Source: Cyanobacterium sp. uoEpiScrs1 (lineage in GTDB: Bacteria > Cyanobacteriota > Cyanobacteriia > Cyanobacteriales > Microcystaceae). From it: a stretch of DNA of 64,000 bases. This document shows, piece after piece, positions 28,789 to 38,758 of the stretch. The position numbers and the translations under genes are program-made. The DNA lies in the NCBI RefSeq assembly GCF_947331815.1, contig NZ_OX373462.1:1661376-1725375 (forward strand), written 5' to 3'. The number at the start of each line of letters is the position of its first letter. Position 1 is the stretch's first letter. Below the pieces are notes generated by a model, which saw only the letters and a list, made by a program, of their open reading frames with translations, was not told the origin of the DNA and searched no databases.

Positions 28789-30915
28789 ATGAAAATTAGA
28801 AAAATTTATCACACAGTAACTACATTTTTACAACCGTATAAAACTAATTTGTTAATCATTTTTCTTTATGGTGTGATTGCTATTGGATTGATGGGACCGA
28901 TGGCTTCATCAGAAATTATTTTTCCCCATCCTGACCCTCAGTCTCATATTGGCTATGTTCACCAAGCACGTCTGGCTTTAGAAGAAGGCCAATTTCCCTT
29001 GAGAGTTGCTCCTATTGAAAATCATGGCTTGCGTTATCCAGGGTTTCAATTCTACAGCCAGATTCCCTATCTTTTCGGTGCATTACTCTATAAATTTATT
29101 ACTCCATCAAACCCATATGATGCCTATAAGTTAGTCATTTGGACATCATTTTTAGTAGGAGGTCTTTATATCTACCGCCTTAGCCTCTGGTTAATTGACT
29201 CTCGAATTGGAGCAATTTTGTCCGGGGTATCTTATATCTCAGCTCCTTATTTCCTTAATAATATCCATGCCAGAGGGGCTTTTACTGAAGCGATTGCCCA
29301 AGGTATTTTACCCGTTGTTCTTTATTACACTATTCAATGCTACGCAACGGGAAAAAGACGTTATCTCCTTATGAGTAGTTTGAGTTGGTTTTTATTAGCA
29401 ACCACCCATATTATCACCTTTATCTATACTACTCTAGCGGTAGGAGTATTAAGTTTCATTGTTTTTTTCAAAACCCGTAAAACAGAGTTTAAATGGTCCC
29501 AACTATTTCCTCCTCTGTCCGCTTATGGACTAGGGTGGCTATTAGCCTTCTATTTTCTTATTCCCGTAGTTTTTATGTCAGGCAACCTAGCTGTTGGTCA
29601 GCAAGTAGGAGGTTCTAATCCCTTTCATAGTCGTTGGTACACCCCCTTATCTACTCTAATTTCCCCTACTTCTTTACCTCCTGCACCTTCGGAAACTGGG
29701 TTTGCACCTACCTATGGATTACACCCCGCCGTTGGATGGATTTTTCTAGCTGCTTGGGGAGTAGTGATTTACTATTGCTACTTCTTCCGTCGAGTCCCTT
29801 CTAAATTACAGTCAACCCAACCCTATCTTATCGGGTTACTATGGGTCTTTTTAATTGCCTTGTTTGCGACTTGGAGTCCAATCGATTTCTGGAAAGTTCT
29901 ACCTCGTCAATTGTGGGTAACTCAATTCACCTTCCGTATTTTGACTCATGTTATGTGGTCAGGGGCATTATTAACAGGTTACGCAGCAGTGTTGATATTT
30001 CGCCAACGGTTAGATCGTCGCCATTTAGTTATCGGTATTTTAATTATCGTTATTGCAAGTCGTCCTTGGCTTCCTATTCCTCGCAGTACAGCTACAGTTA
30101 CAGACTTGATTAAAGAACCTCTATTTCGGTATTCTGGCGCACTTGATTATTTATATCGCACCCCTATTACTACATTGTACGGAGGAGCAGAATTACCTTT
30201 ACTTCCACAGGACTGGCTTCCTGGATATGCCACTTGGGATGTTTTTGTCAACCATCCGTTATTATTAGATGCTGAGTTTCGTTACCCTTTATGGCAAGAC
30301 AATGAAAAACCAATTCTCCACCTTCAAGGAGAGGTTGATATAAATAATATTAAGGGAACAGCCTCGCTTGAGATTCAGTCTGATGGTAGACCATTTGATA
30401 CGGTTCCTTTAACTTCCCGTACATTGAATTGGGCAATTCCCTTTGATAAAGCTCCCGTTTTTGGGAAAGATTTTGGACTTAAATTTGTACTTAAAGGATC
30501 AACTAATGATGATCAAATGTTGAAAATACGGGTTAATCGACTCTCTTTTGAAGGAATGTCTCCAGAACATATGGTCGTCCCTGTTTTTGTTACCAACAGT
30601 AACTGTTCCCAACAAGGCATAAGCACTTTTTGTGAAATTACTGTTAACCAAGATGCTCAGATCATTCAACTTCCTATTTTATATTATCCCCAAATGTTGA
30701 GAGTTTTGGTTGATGATCAGTCAGTACAATACTTCCCTGTAAATCATAGAGATTATAATTTAGTTGGATTAAATTTAAAGCCAGGAATTCATAAGATTCA
30801 TGTAACCTTTCATGGTTTGGCTTGGACTAATTGGATTAGTTGTCTGGCTTGGTTATATTTTACTTTTATAAGTATCACTCTTTTTGTCCGAAATAAACTA
30901 AACATAGAGGCTTAG
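28789..30915 (+). CDS. PTPS-related integral membrane protein, copy 2
   Basis: At 708 residues this is the paralogue of the protein at 25.8-28.0 kb. Shared blocks include IGLMGPMAS near the start, FQFYSQIPY, YFLNNIHARGAFTEAIAQGI near residue 158, and DYNLVGLNLKPGIHKIHVTF near the C-terminus. The same layout holds: a helical membrane part, a beta-rich periplasmic part, and a final helix. By eye, well over half of the aligned residues in the N-terminal part agree. It ends the plus-strand operon and converges on the minus-strand GT-C gene 66 bases later, with no strong hairpin between them. Confidence 0.8.
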   Translation: MKIRKIYHTVTTFLQPYKTNLLIIFLYGVIAIGLMGPMASSEIIFPHPDPQSHIGYVHQARLALEEGQFPLRVAPIENHGLRYPGFQFYSQIPYLFGALLYKFITPSNPYDAYKLVIWTSFLVGGLYIYRLSLWLIDSRIGAILSGVSYISAPYFLNNIHARGAFTEAIAQGILPVVLYYTIQCYATGKRRYLLMSSLSWFLLATTHIITFIYTTLAVGVLSFIVFFKTRKTEFKWSQLFPPLSAYGLGWLLAFYFLIPVVFMSGNLAVGQQVGGSNPFHSRWYTPLSTLISPTSLPPAPSETGFAPTYGLHPAVGWIFLAAWGVVIYYCYFFRRVPSKLQSTQPYLIGLLWVFLIALFATWSPIDFWKVLPRQLWVTQFTFRILTHVMWSGALLTGYAAVLIFRQRLDRRHLVIGILIIVIASRPWLPIPRSTATVTDLIKEPLFRYSGALDYLYRTPITTLYGGAELPLLPQDWLPGYATWDVFVNHPLLLDAEFRYPLWQDNEKPILHLQGEVDINNIKGTASLEIQSDGRPFDTVPLTSRTLNWAIPFDKAPVFGKDFGLKFVLKGSTNDDQMLKIRVNRLSFEGMSPEHMVVPVFVTNSNCSQQGISTFCEITVNQDAQIIQLPILYYPQMLRVLVDDQSVQYFPVNHRDYNLVGLNLKPGIHKIHVTFHGLAWTNWISCLAWLYFTFISITLFVRNKLNIEA

Positions 30916-30981
30916 TTTTTCCACAAAAGATTTGAATAAAAAACTTAAAAAGTAGTTTAAATATACAGCAATTAATGGTGA

Positions 30982-32550
30982 TCAATCTTTAATTAATTTA
31001 ACTAATCGGTAATATTGTTCACCATTAATTGTCTTGAACGTCTTAATATCCTGCCAATGATATCCTTCTTTGTCTAAAACATTTTGATCACGATAAAAAT
31101 GCAATAAATAAAGACAATTATTGTTTAAATTATGCTTAATTTTTGGTAAGTTTCCTTGATTATAAGGTTCAAAATCTATGATTTTCCATCGTTTCATATC
31201 TAGTCTATCAGCAGTAACGTCAATATTAAGTTTTTGATATTCTGCTGCTGGCATTTTTGTATAAAATGGAATCAATATATAAACATACTTACTCTCAATA
31301 TTATCACTAATAAGTATACAATCAGTTTTACTATTATCTGCCTCAGAAATAACCTCCTGAAAAGTTGGTAACCAAGCATCAGACTTTAACTTAGGATAGT
31401 CAACAAAATAATGTTTAGTAAATATAGTGAAATTAGCGAAAATAATCAATAAACTTGTCCATCTTAATATAGGCTTGAACGTACCATTTAACTCATCTAA
31501 CAAAAAGACCATTCCATAGCCAGATATTATTGCAAAGAGAGGTGCCCCGACACAAGTTCTAACAGCACTATACGGACTAACTAATGCTGCTGGAATAGGA
31601 TATAAAAATAACCATAGAATAAGTATTGGTCTATAGTTAATTTGATTTCTAATTAATCCTACTACTCCTAAGATCAAAGTCACTATTTCAAATAAATATA
31701 ACTCTCCCATGTTATTAATAGTGTGTCTAGGAATAGTATCTCCTTTAAAAAATAAATAGTTAGGACTAAAATAGGAAAAGTATTGACCAACAATTTGAGG
31801 AATATTGTTTAAAATCCCCACTTCGTTAGCTCTAGCCATTCCTTGAGGTGAAAGTTGATATATAAATTGAGGAATAAATAAAATAGCAAAAAGTATCAAT
31901 GCAAGAATCGTTTGATTTGTATGTTTAATGAAGTATTGTCTATAAACGATTACTGAGCCGATCATAAAAAGAGGAACAAATACCCTGGCGGAGTAAAAAG
32001 TATAGATGCTGATTGCAAATAATAAACCTGATACAGAAATTAATTTAGGGGTTTTTAGACTTTTCAAAAAAATCAGTAACGTAATACAAAATAATAAAGG
32101 AAATAAGATAGCTCTAAAAGTAATCCTACTAAATTGAATATGCCAAGGAGAAATCGCTAAAAATAAAGCAGAAAATAAGGCAATACGTTGAGAAAAGATT
32201 TCTTTAGTTAAATAGTATAAAACGAAAACAGTCAAAGTTCCGATAACAGCCGAAGTTATTCTGGACCCAAATATATTAAGTCCAAAAATTTTAATAAAAG
32301 GGATTATAAGATATATATATAATCCTTCACGATAATCGTTAGCTGACCTAAAATATGCTGGGAGAAATTCTCCGTACTGATCTCTTAAGGTGTTAATTAT
32401 AGAATAGGCATCATAGGCATTAGAGGCCTCATCAGGAAAAAATCCATTGGGAATACTTCCCAAAAATACTACTCTCAATAAGAATCCTAAAATAATAATT
32501 CCCAAGAGGTAAAAAATACTGAGATTTTTAATCTTAGTATATTTAAACAT
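30982..32550 (-). CDS. GT39-family membrane glycosyltransferase
   Basis: The 522-residue protein has about eleven helices. The first loop carries GFFPDEASNAYDAYS and then SANDYREGLYIYLIIPF, matching the PMT/ArnT-like GT39 family that transfers sugar from a polyprenyl-phosphate carrier on the outer side of the membrane. The C-terminal 130 residues are soluble. It is the last gene of the second minus-strand block, 157 bases after the 611-residue membrane protein. Donor supply by the GT2 enzyme at 22.8-23.7 kb is a reasonable inference. Intact. Confidence 0.85.
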   Translation of the reverse strand: MFKYTKIKNLSIFYLLGIIILGFLLRVVFLGSIPNGFFPDEASNAYDAYSIINTLRDQYGEFLPAYFRSANDYREGLYIYLIIPFIKIFGLNIFGSRITSAVIGTLTVFVLYYLTKEIFSQRIALFSALFLAISPWHIQFSRITFRAILFPLLFCITLLIFLKSLKTPKLISVSGLLFAISIYTFYSARVFVPLFMIGSVIVYRQYFIKHTNQTILALILFAILFIPQFIYQLSPQGMARANEVGILNNIPQIVGQYFSYFSPNYLFFKGDTIPRHTINNMGELYLFEIVTLILGVVGLIRNQINYRPILILWLFLYPIPAALVSPYSAVRTCVGAPLFAIISGYGMVFLLDELNGTFKPILRWTSLLIIFANFTIFTKHYFVDYPKLKSDAWLPTFQEVISEADNSKTDCILISDNIESKYVYILIPFYTKMPAAEYQKLNIDVTADRLDMKRWKIIDFEPYNQGNLPKIKHNLNNNCLYLLHFYRDQNVLDKEGYHWQDIKTFKTINGEQYYRLVKLIKD

Positions 32551-32707
32551 ATTAAAAATTAAGCTCCAGAATACATACTACATACTTATATTTTAATAAC
32601 CTAATTTATATTAAATCCCATCTAATAATTTACTTATCTTTATAAGCTATATGGATAAAGTTTTTATCTATATAAACAACTAGGCGAAATAATGTAATCA
32701 ATAGCAG

Positions 32708-34543
32708 TTATCGAACGATTCTTTTCCCTTTACATTTCTCTTCTATATACTCTGGTGACATATCAAATTCTGCCTTAATTGAATAATTAGAGTAAGGGTG
32801 GAAATAAGAATTATAAAGAAAAGAATGGGGAACTTTTGCTACTAGACAGATCTGCTCCCCATCTTCAAAACTTTTTAGTAGATCTTGATTAATAATATCA
32901 GTTCTTTGAACCTGATCATAAAATGATGAAAATTCTGGCATTGTAAAAAAGTATCGAGTTTTAGTAACAAAAATTATCATAAAACCAGCAGCAATCAAAG
33001 CTAAATTTTTAGGATTAATCCATGGTATTTTTGGAGAATGACTTTCTGCCAAATGGCAAATCAGATAACAATTTAAGGAAACAAAAACAATTATCCAGTA
33101 CATATAATACCGAAGTTCGTAAGACTGAGGCATAATTGATGTAAGTAGGGTCATAACAACCATCAATGCAGTAGCCACTTTTGACTCAATATTGTTACCT
33201 TTCCAAGAAAGATAGATGAATAATAATATGTTAAAAACTACATATCCACCAAAATATCCCCCCATTCCAAATCTTTCTTCATTCCAGGAAATAAAGTCCA
33301 TTCCTAGAGTCCATTGCCAGGGTCTTCTTGAATCAAAAGCATCAATTTCTAGAACTGACTTTGCCCAACGAAAAGTAGGAGGAAGTTTTTTAATATTTTC
33401 ATGCATAAAGTCTGGTGCCGCTTCATTGTGGTTAAGAACCACTCCAGCAATTTCCACTTTAACGGGATAAAATGGATTTTGATACAAAACTAAATTTTTA
33501 ATCGGTGTAGCAAAAATTATTAGACCAGCAACAAAGCTAATTAATAATGGTTTTGTTAAACCGATTATCCTATGTTTTCTTTGGGTATTATTCTTCCAAA
33601 ATTGAATTAGGACTTTAGCTAAAGTGAAACAGAGTATTATAAAAGTAACAGGAATAAGTTGAAACTTTATATTTGCTGCTAAAGTGGCAGACAAGAATAT
33701 AACCAATAAGTTTTTAAAGTTAATATTAATTCTATTCACATAGAAAAGATAAGTTGTCAAGATAAGAATTGAAACGGCAACATTTCCAGGTAGATCAATA
33801 TAACTTCTAGCTGCATGCATATGAATCATAGGAACTGCTAAAAGAGCAATTGTTCCTAAATAGAAAGGAATTTTTAAATAAAAAATTAGATAAACGATGA
33901 AACCTATCAAGCTGACATAACACAATAAGTTAGTAGCTTCTGGTCTTTGGAAAATAAACCAAAAGAAACCTTGTAGAAAGTTAGCTAATAAAGGAAATCC
34001 TAGAAAACGGTGTTCTGTGTTGTATTCAAAAGCATATTGCTCTACTGGAATAATGCCCCAAATTCTAGCTGCAAAGGGGATGTGGTACATAAAGGCATCG
34101 CCACCATAATTAGCATCGAAGAAACTAATTAAAAATATAGAAAATAAGATCAAACTTGAAACAATTGTCAGAAGGATCTTGACATTAAAATATTTTAAAA
34201 ATGTTGTGGCTGCATTAATAATTTTATCTGATCGATTATATTGGTTAAATACTTTAGAATCCTTAATATTTTCTAGAAAACTTAAACCAATAAAACCTAA
34301 CCCCAATCCCCCTAAGCAAATCCTCATTATTCTGAGAATCGAAGCATCAGCATAATTTAAGTAACCAGCAATTCCTAAGATTAAAGCTAAGGAAACTAAA
34401 CTAATACCTCCGGCAAAACGTGGCTCATTCTTTAACTTCAATAGCCAGGAGATACTTTGAGGGATAGGAAATCCTAAATAAACTAGTACAGTTATGCTCA
34501 ACAAAGCAATACCTAAGATAAGGCTCAATAATGGGACTAGCAT
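32708..34543 (-). CDS. integral membrane glycosyltransferase-like protein (GT-C type)
   Basis: The 611-residue protein has about twelve helices and a short soluble tail. An extracytoplasmic loop carries ANYGGDAFMYHIPFAARIW near residue 143, the acidic-plus-His pattern seen in GT-C enzymes that handle lipid-linked sugars. Its N-terminal 75 residues (MLVPLLSLILGIALLSITVL) match the 641-residue protein at 19.2-21.1 kb, so they form a paralogous pair at two places in the island. It follows the FkbM gene by 46 bases on the same strand. Confidence 0.72.
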   Translation of the reverse strand: MLVPLLSLILGIALLSITVLVYLGFPIPQSISWLLKLKNEPRFAGGISLVSLALILGIAGYLNYADASILRIMRICLGGLGLGFIGLSFLENIKDSKVFNQYNRSDKIINAATTFLKYFNVKILLTIVSSLILFSIFLISFFDANYGGDAFMYHIPFAARIWGIIPVEQYAFEYNTEHRFLGFPLLANFLQGFFWFIFQRPEATNLLCYVSLIGFIVYLIFYLKIPFYLGTIALLAVPMIHMHAARSYIDLPGNVAVSILILTTYLFYVNRININFKNLLVIFLSATLAANIKFQLIPVTFIILCFTLAKVLIQFWKNNTQRKHRIIGLTKPLLISFVAGLIIFATPIKNLVLYQNPFYPVKVEIAGVVLNHNEAAPDFMHENIKKLPPTFRWAKSVLEIDAFDSRRPWQWTLGMDFISWNEERFGMGGYFGGYVVFNILLFIYLSWKGNNIESKVATALMVVMTLLTSIMPQSYELRYYMYWIIVFVSLNCYLICHLAESHSPKIPWINPKNLALIAAGFMIIFVTKTRYFFTMPEFSSFYDQVQRTDIINQDLLKSFEDGEQICLVAKVPHSFLYNSYFHPYSNYSIKAEFDMSPEYIEEKCKGKRIVR

Positions 34544-34589
34544 AATTTTAAATTTTAAAGTAATTCCTGAAAAAACTTGACTATATTTT

Positions 34590-35753
34590 TTATATATAAA
34601 GGTTGGTTGATTGATGGTAAAAATTAGTTACTTTTCTAATTTTGGCTCCTTGCACCGACAGAGTGTGGTCTTTTGTCCCATTAAGAAATTCAAAATAAAA
34701 ATTAACTTTTGAAGTTTCGGACAAATGTATTACCCAGTCACGATAACTAGAAGCTAGTAAATTGCTATAAGCATGATAACGAAAAATAGTCTTTTTCCCT
34801 ACTCTAACACCACAGGTTAGGTCATTATCTTTACCCTGAGCCACAAAATCAATATCAATCAGATAACGTCCTTTATCTAGTATCAAAGGTGTTTTTAGAT
34901 AAATTGAGCCGCCAGTTGTGGATTCAAAATCTGTTGCTTCTAAGAAAGCATATTGCTCAAAATTAAAGGGGGGATTATAAACTACTTCAGACAACCTATC
35001 TTTATGAATATAAAGGTTATTCCTAATTCCCACCCCTTTGGGATAGTCTTGTGGACTCTCAATGATTTGATAGGTGTTTAAATCAATAGAAATGTAACCA
35101 GCTTCTTTCAAAAAATTAAGACAGTTAGTATCCTCTGGTTGAGTTTCTAAAATAAGATGAGGTTTAGCTAATTTTATAGTTTTGTTCATTCCTTTTATTG
35201 CATCAAATTCAGCTCCCTCAATATCCATTTTTACTAGTTCAGGAACTAGCTTAGTGTGTTCCACAAAATCATCTAAGGCAATAGTTGAAACCTGATAAGT
35301 AGCAGACTCATCTTGTTTATCTGTATAGATACTATCGTTAAGATGACTACCTAAATAAATGGGAACAGTCCCATAGGATTTAGAATAAACTGCAGTGTGA
35401 AAAAGTTGTACATTACTACAGCCACTCAAAACTATGTTACGTTGACATTTATCAACAATTCGAGGACTAGCTTCAAAAGAACACACCACTCCCTTTGGTC
35501 CCACCATACGAGACATAATAGTGGTTAACCCCCCAAAATTAGCTCCTACATCAAACACTACATGTCCAGGACGACATAGGTCTCGTAATGCTAGTTGGAC
35601 AGGCGGTTCCCAGAAGTTCTCTTTATACCAAGGAGCAACACCATAGAGTCTGACCTCTTCTAATTTTTGATTAACTCCCAATTGTTGATCAATTTCTGGA
35701 GCTAATGCTCTACTTAGACGAACTTTTAACCAGTCTTTAAATTGATTAATCAT
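34590..35753 (-). CDS. FkbM-family methyltransferase with extra C-terminal domain
   Basis: The 387-residue protein has a SAM domain of the FkbM family, seen in VFDVGANFGGLTTIMSRMVG near residue 70 and VKMDIEGAEFDAIKGMNK near residue 174. About 130 more residues (from 258 on) form a beta-rich region of unknown type. FkbM-type enzymes O-methylate sugars and related groups. The ATG overlaps the stop of the preceding two-domain glycosyltransferase by one base, so the two are translationally coupled and likely work on the same glycan, perhaps as a chain-capping step. That last point is inference. Confidence 0.88.
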   Translation of the reverse strand: MINQFKDWLKVRLSRALAPEIDQQLGVNQKLEEVRLYGVAPWYKENFWEPPVQLALRDLCRPGHVVFDVGANFGGLTTIMSRMVGPKGVVCSFEASPRIVDKCQRNIVLSGCSNVQLFHTAVYSKSYGTVPIYLGSHLNDSIYTDKQDESATYQVSTIALDDFVEHTKLVPELVKMDIEGAEFDAIKGMNKTIKLAKPHLILETQPEDTNCLNFLKEAGYISIDLNTYQIIESPQDYPKGVGIRNNLYIHKDRLSEVVYNPPFNFEQYAFLEATDFESTTGGSIYLKTPLILDKGRYLIDIDFVAQGKDNDLTCGVRVGKKTIFRYHAYSNLLASSYRDWVIHLSETSKVNFYFEFLNGTKDHTLSVQGAKIRKVTNFYHQSTNLYI

Positions 35754-38700
35754 TAACTTTTTTCTACCTCAGTGAACCAAAGAAAAGCGTGTTGTTCATG
35801 ACGATTGTCATTGAAGATTTTATAGTTTGGCTGTAATCCAAAACTTTTATCTGAATTCCAATATTTTAGATGTTCTTGCTCAACTTTATGAGCAATATTT
35901 CTAGTTTGTAACATACTCCCTAGAGGAGAAAGATGAGAAAGTTTAGGCATCCAATCTAACTCTCGATATGCATTAAGTAAAGTTTTTATTCCAGGTGAAT
36001 ATTTGAGAGCTTGAGATTCTGGAGCAATCTCTTTTAGATATAAACTTAAGTTGTAAGCATACTCTAAATCGGTACTGGTATGACGACAGTAAGATTTGCG
36101 ATAACCTAAGCATAGATGAAGTAATTGCTCTATTTCCTGAGGTTTTCGATTAACAAAAGCATAGCGTACACCCGCTAAGGTTCGATGAATATACCAGGCT
36201 CGCAAATCTTCAATTTCTGCTTGAGGACTTTGAGTAGTTCGTTCATCAGGATAGTTCCAAAAAACTCCTAAAGTTCGATCAATGACTTTGCTTTTGATAA
36301 AGGGCAAAACTCTACTCTTAAACTCTGTATCTCCTGCTCCTCGAAATGTTCCATCATAGTATCCAAAACGATCATGAATTGAACGACGATATAATGCCCC
36401 TACCCAAGATAAATAACAAGTTTCTAGATAAACTAAATCTTGTTTATATTTACTTCGATGATAGGGCATTATATCCTCAATCCAACTGCCTTGTTTATCC
36501 ACATTTGTAACTAGACTGTTACCAATTACCCAGTCAAGTTTAGGATCTTTATCTAGTTCTTCTGCTAGAACTTCTAAACACTCAGGAAGAATGGTTTCAT
36601 CTACTCCTAAAAAAGACAAATAAGGAGCTCTAGAAAGAGATATGCCACGATTCCAAGCGGACTGGATAGTTTCTCGTTTGTGCGATCTTACATAAATAAT
36701 TGGTAGATTAAGTTTAGGTACTAACTGTTGAAAAATCGCGTATTCATCCCCTGGAGAGCCACTATCCACTAGAATAACTTCCCCACATCCTGATTGTATC
36801 AAAGTCTGATGATGTAAGGTTTTCAGGAATAATGGTAGTTTTTCTGCCGCATTATAGAGAGAAACAATAACACTTACACGATAGTTAGACTTTTCTCGAC
36901 GATCATCAATAATTTCATAATTACCGTCAGGATTATTGTGTTTATTGTCGTTAAAAGCCTCCTCGATTAGAGTTTTACACCGACTATCTCGTTCAGCTAA
37001 GTTGCCATACATTGCTTGTAAAACTTGTGCTTCACGAGTTAACCCTTTATTTTCTAATGTTTGTAGGACAAAGGGGAGATCGCCAAAGTTATCGCTATCT
37101 AATAAACGCATTCCCCGAACTTTATAAGTAGCAGCAACAAAGTCATTACCCCGCAATTCTTCAAGTCTAGCAATTTCTCTCCACAAACGCACTCTATCAA
37201 TACGATAGCCATTCTCTAATCGAGAGCGCCAATTTTGAATATCTGCTTCAAAAGCTGATCCTAATTTCCAGCATTCTTTAACTTTATTAGCCAAATCTTT
37301 CTGGGTTAATTCTGATGTATTAAATAGGTGTTTGTAACGTCTGGTTAATTTAGAAGCTTTTAATACTTGAGCGTTACTTGTTTCCTCTAACGGTTTTCTT
37401 AGTTGTTCTTTTACCTCTCCAATAGTTTGTTTAAGTTGCTTATAGGCAGGTTTAATTTTAGACTTAACCTTAGATTTTGTCACTTTAATAATTGAAAGAT
37501 TGGAGAAGCTAAAACTAGATTGACCTGACTCCCAATAATCAATAAGTTTAGAATACCATTGGTCTAATTCATCTCCAATTTGTACATCAGCTACAGAAGA
37601 TTGATTATAAATTTCTTCTAGGGTAGGATCATTGATTTCTAAATTAGTATTGAAAATCGTGTCTACTAAGTTTTGGCGGTATTCTTCATAGTTTTCTAAT
37701 ACCTGAGTAATTGCGGGCAGACTTGAATAAATATCGTTAATGTCAATGATTATAAAAGGTATTTTGGGAAACTGTTCTTTTAAGAAGTGACAGACTCCGG
37801 CTCCATTACCTACTACTGTTGGGCAACCAGAAAATAAAGATTCTAAAGCGACTAAATTAAAAGTATCATATCTTGACGGTACAAAAGTAATAGATTTACT
37901 TGCAAATAATTCTAGCAATCCCCCCTTGCTAACTGGAGGACTAATACAGAGATCCTTAAGTCGGTTTTTCAACATCTTTTCAAGATAAAATTGAGAAGAT
38001 ATTGTATTGTTGTAGTTATAACTATGAGGTCCAATGATTTGAGCTTTAGTATAGCTAGATCGGGGTAACCACCATACTAAATCAATAAAAATATCGGGTC
38101 CTTTTCTCTTTTCTGTTCGTCCAATAAAATTTAAGTTTGGGGCAGTTTCTGATGTTAAACATTGGGTGGGCTTAGGAAGATCAAAAAAGTGGAGAGGATT
38201 ATAATAATGTGATGGTAGTTCGGAAATTTCTCTCCATTCATCTAGATAACTTTTACTAATACCATAGCGAATATCTACAGCTTTGTACTGCATTACTTCT
38301 TGAATATTTAGGGGTATATTATCTCTTCCAAAATCAAACCAATCTAACCGTAAGGTCTTAGATATTTTTCCATGCATTGATAGAGCAATACTTTTGAAAT
38401 TGACTTTATAACGATTTAGTGCTGGTCGTAAAAAAATCCCCCATTGTTCATAATCTGGGACGTCAACAATATCAAATTGTTGGCCAGCAATAGAAGCAGC
38501 AATATTGCTAGCCATAACACAAGATCTTTCAACCCATTTAGGAGGAGTTACTTCAAAAAAATTTTTAAAGTCAGTAACTAGAAATTTCTCCTGATACTCA
38601 AAAACGTTAGCATTATGCGGACGATCAGTATTTAAAGGTTCTTTTGCAATAAGATAATAAAATTCAATCTGAGGATTTTTTCTAATGATACTTTTGTAAA

Positions 38701-38758
38701 AGGTTTGTCCACCTCCTACTTTACTGAATAGGTCAAAATCTGCAATCAAAACTTTCAT
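35753..38758 (-). CDS. two-domain glycosyltransferase (GT4 + GT2)
   Basis: The 1001-residue protein joins two enzymes. Residues about 1-390 form a GT4 (GT-B) domain with NFIGRTEKRKGPDIFIDLVW and the donor-binding PSRYDTFNLVALESLFSGCP. Residues about 630-870 form a GT2 (GT-A) domain with VSVIVSLYNAAEKLPLFLKT and VILVDSGSPGDE, followed by SFLGVDETILPECLEVLAEE. A linker of about 240 residues rich in charged helices lies between. No membrane helix, so it acts in the cytosol, probably on a growing chain. Its stop overlaps the FkbM start by one base. It is the first intact gene of the block. Confidence 0.88.
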   Translation of the reverse strand: MKVLIADFDLFSKVGGGQTFYKSIIRKNPQIEFYYLIAKEPLNTDRPHNANVFEYQEKFLVTDFKNFFEVTPPKWVERSCVMASNIAASIAGQQFDIVDVPDYEQWGIFLRPALNRYKVNFKSIALSMHGKISKTLRLDWFDFGRDNIPLNIQEVMQYKAVDIRYGISKSYLDEWREISELPSHYYNPLHFFDLPKPTQCLTSETAPNLNFIGRTEKRKGPDIFIDLVWWLPRSSYTKAQIIGPHSYNYNNTISSQFYLEKMLKNRLKDLCISPPVSKGGLLELFASKSITFVPSRYDTFNLVALESLFSGCPTVVGNGAGVCHFLKEQFPKIPFIIIDINDIYSSLPAITQVLENYEEYRQNLVDTIFNTNLEINDPTLEEIYNQSSVADVQIGDELDQWYSKLIDYWESGQSSFSFSNLSIIKVTKSKVKSKIKPAYKQLKQTIGEVKEQLRKPLEETSNAQVLKASKLTRRYKHLFNTSELTQKDLANKVKECWKLGSAFEADIQNWRSRLENGYRIDRVRLWREIARLEELRGNDFVAATYKVRGMRLLDSDNFGDLPFVLQTLENKGLTREAQVLQAMYGNLAERDSRCKTLIEEAFNDNKHNNPDGNYEIIDDRREKSNYRVSVIVSLYNAAEKLPLFLKTLHHQTLIQSGCGEVILVDSGSPGDEYAIFQQLVPKLNLPIIYVRSHKRETIQSAWNRGISLSRAPYLSFLGVDETILPECLEVLAEELDKDPKLDWVIGNSLVTNVDKQGSWIEDIMPYHRSKYKQDLVYLETCYLSWVGALYRRSIHDRFGYYDGTFRGAGDTEFKSRVLPFIKSKVIDRTLGVFWNYPDERTTQSPQAEIEDLRAWYIHRTLAGVRYAFVNRKPQEIEQLLHLCLGYRKSYCRHTSTDLEYAYNLSLYLKEIAPESQALKYSPGIKTLLNAYRELDWMPKLSHLSPLGSMLQTRNIAHKVEQEHLKYWNSDKSFGLQPNYKIFNDNRHEQHAFLWFTEVEKS

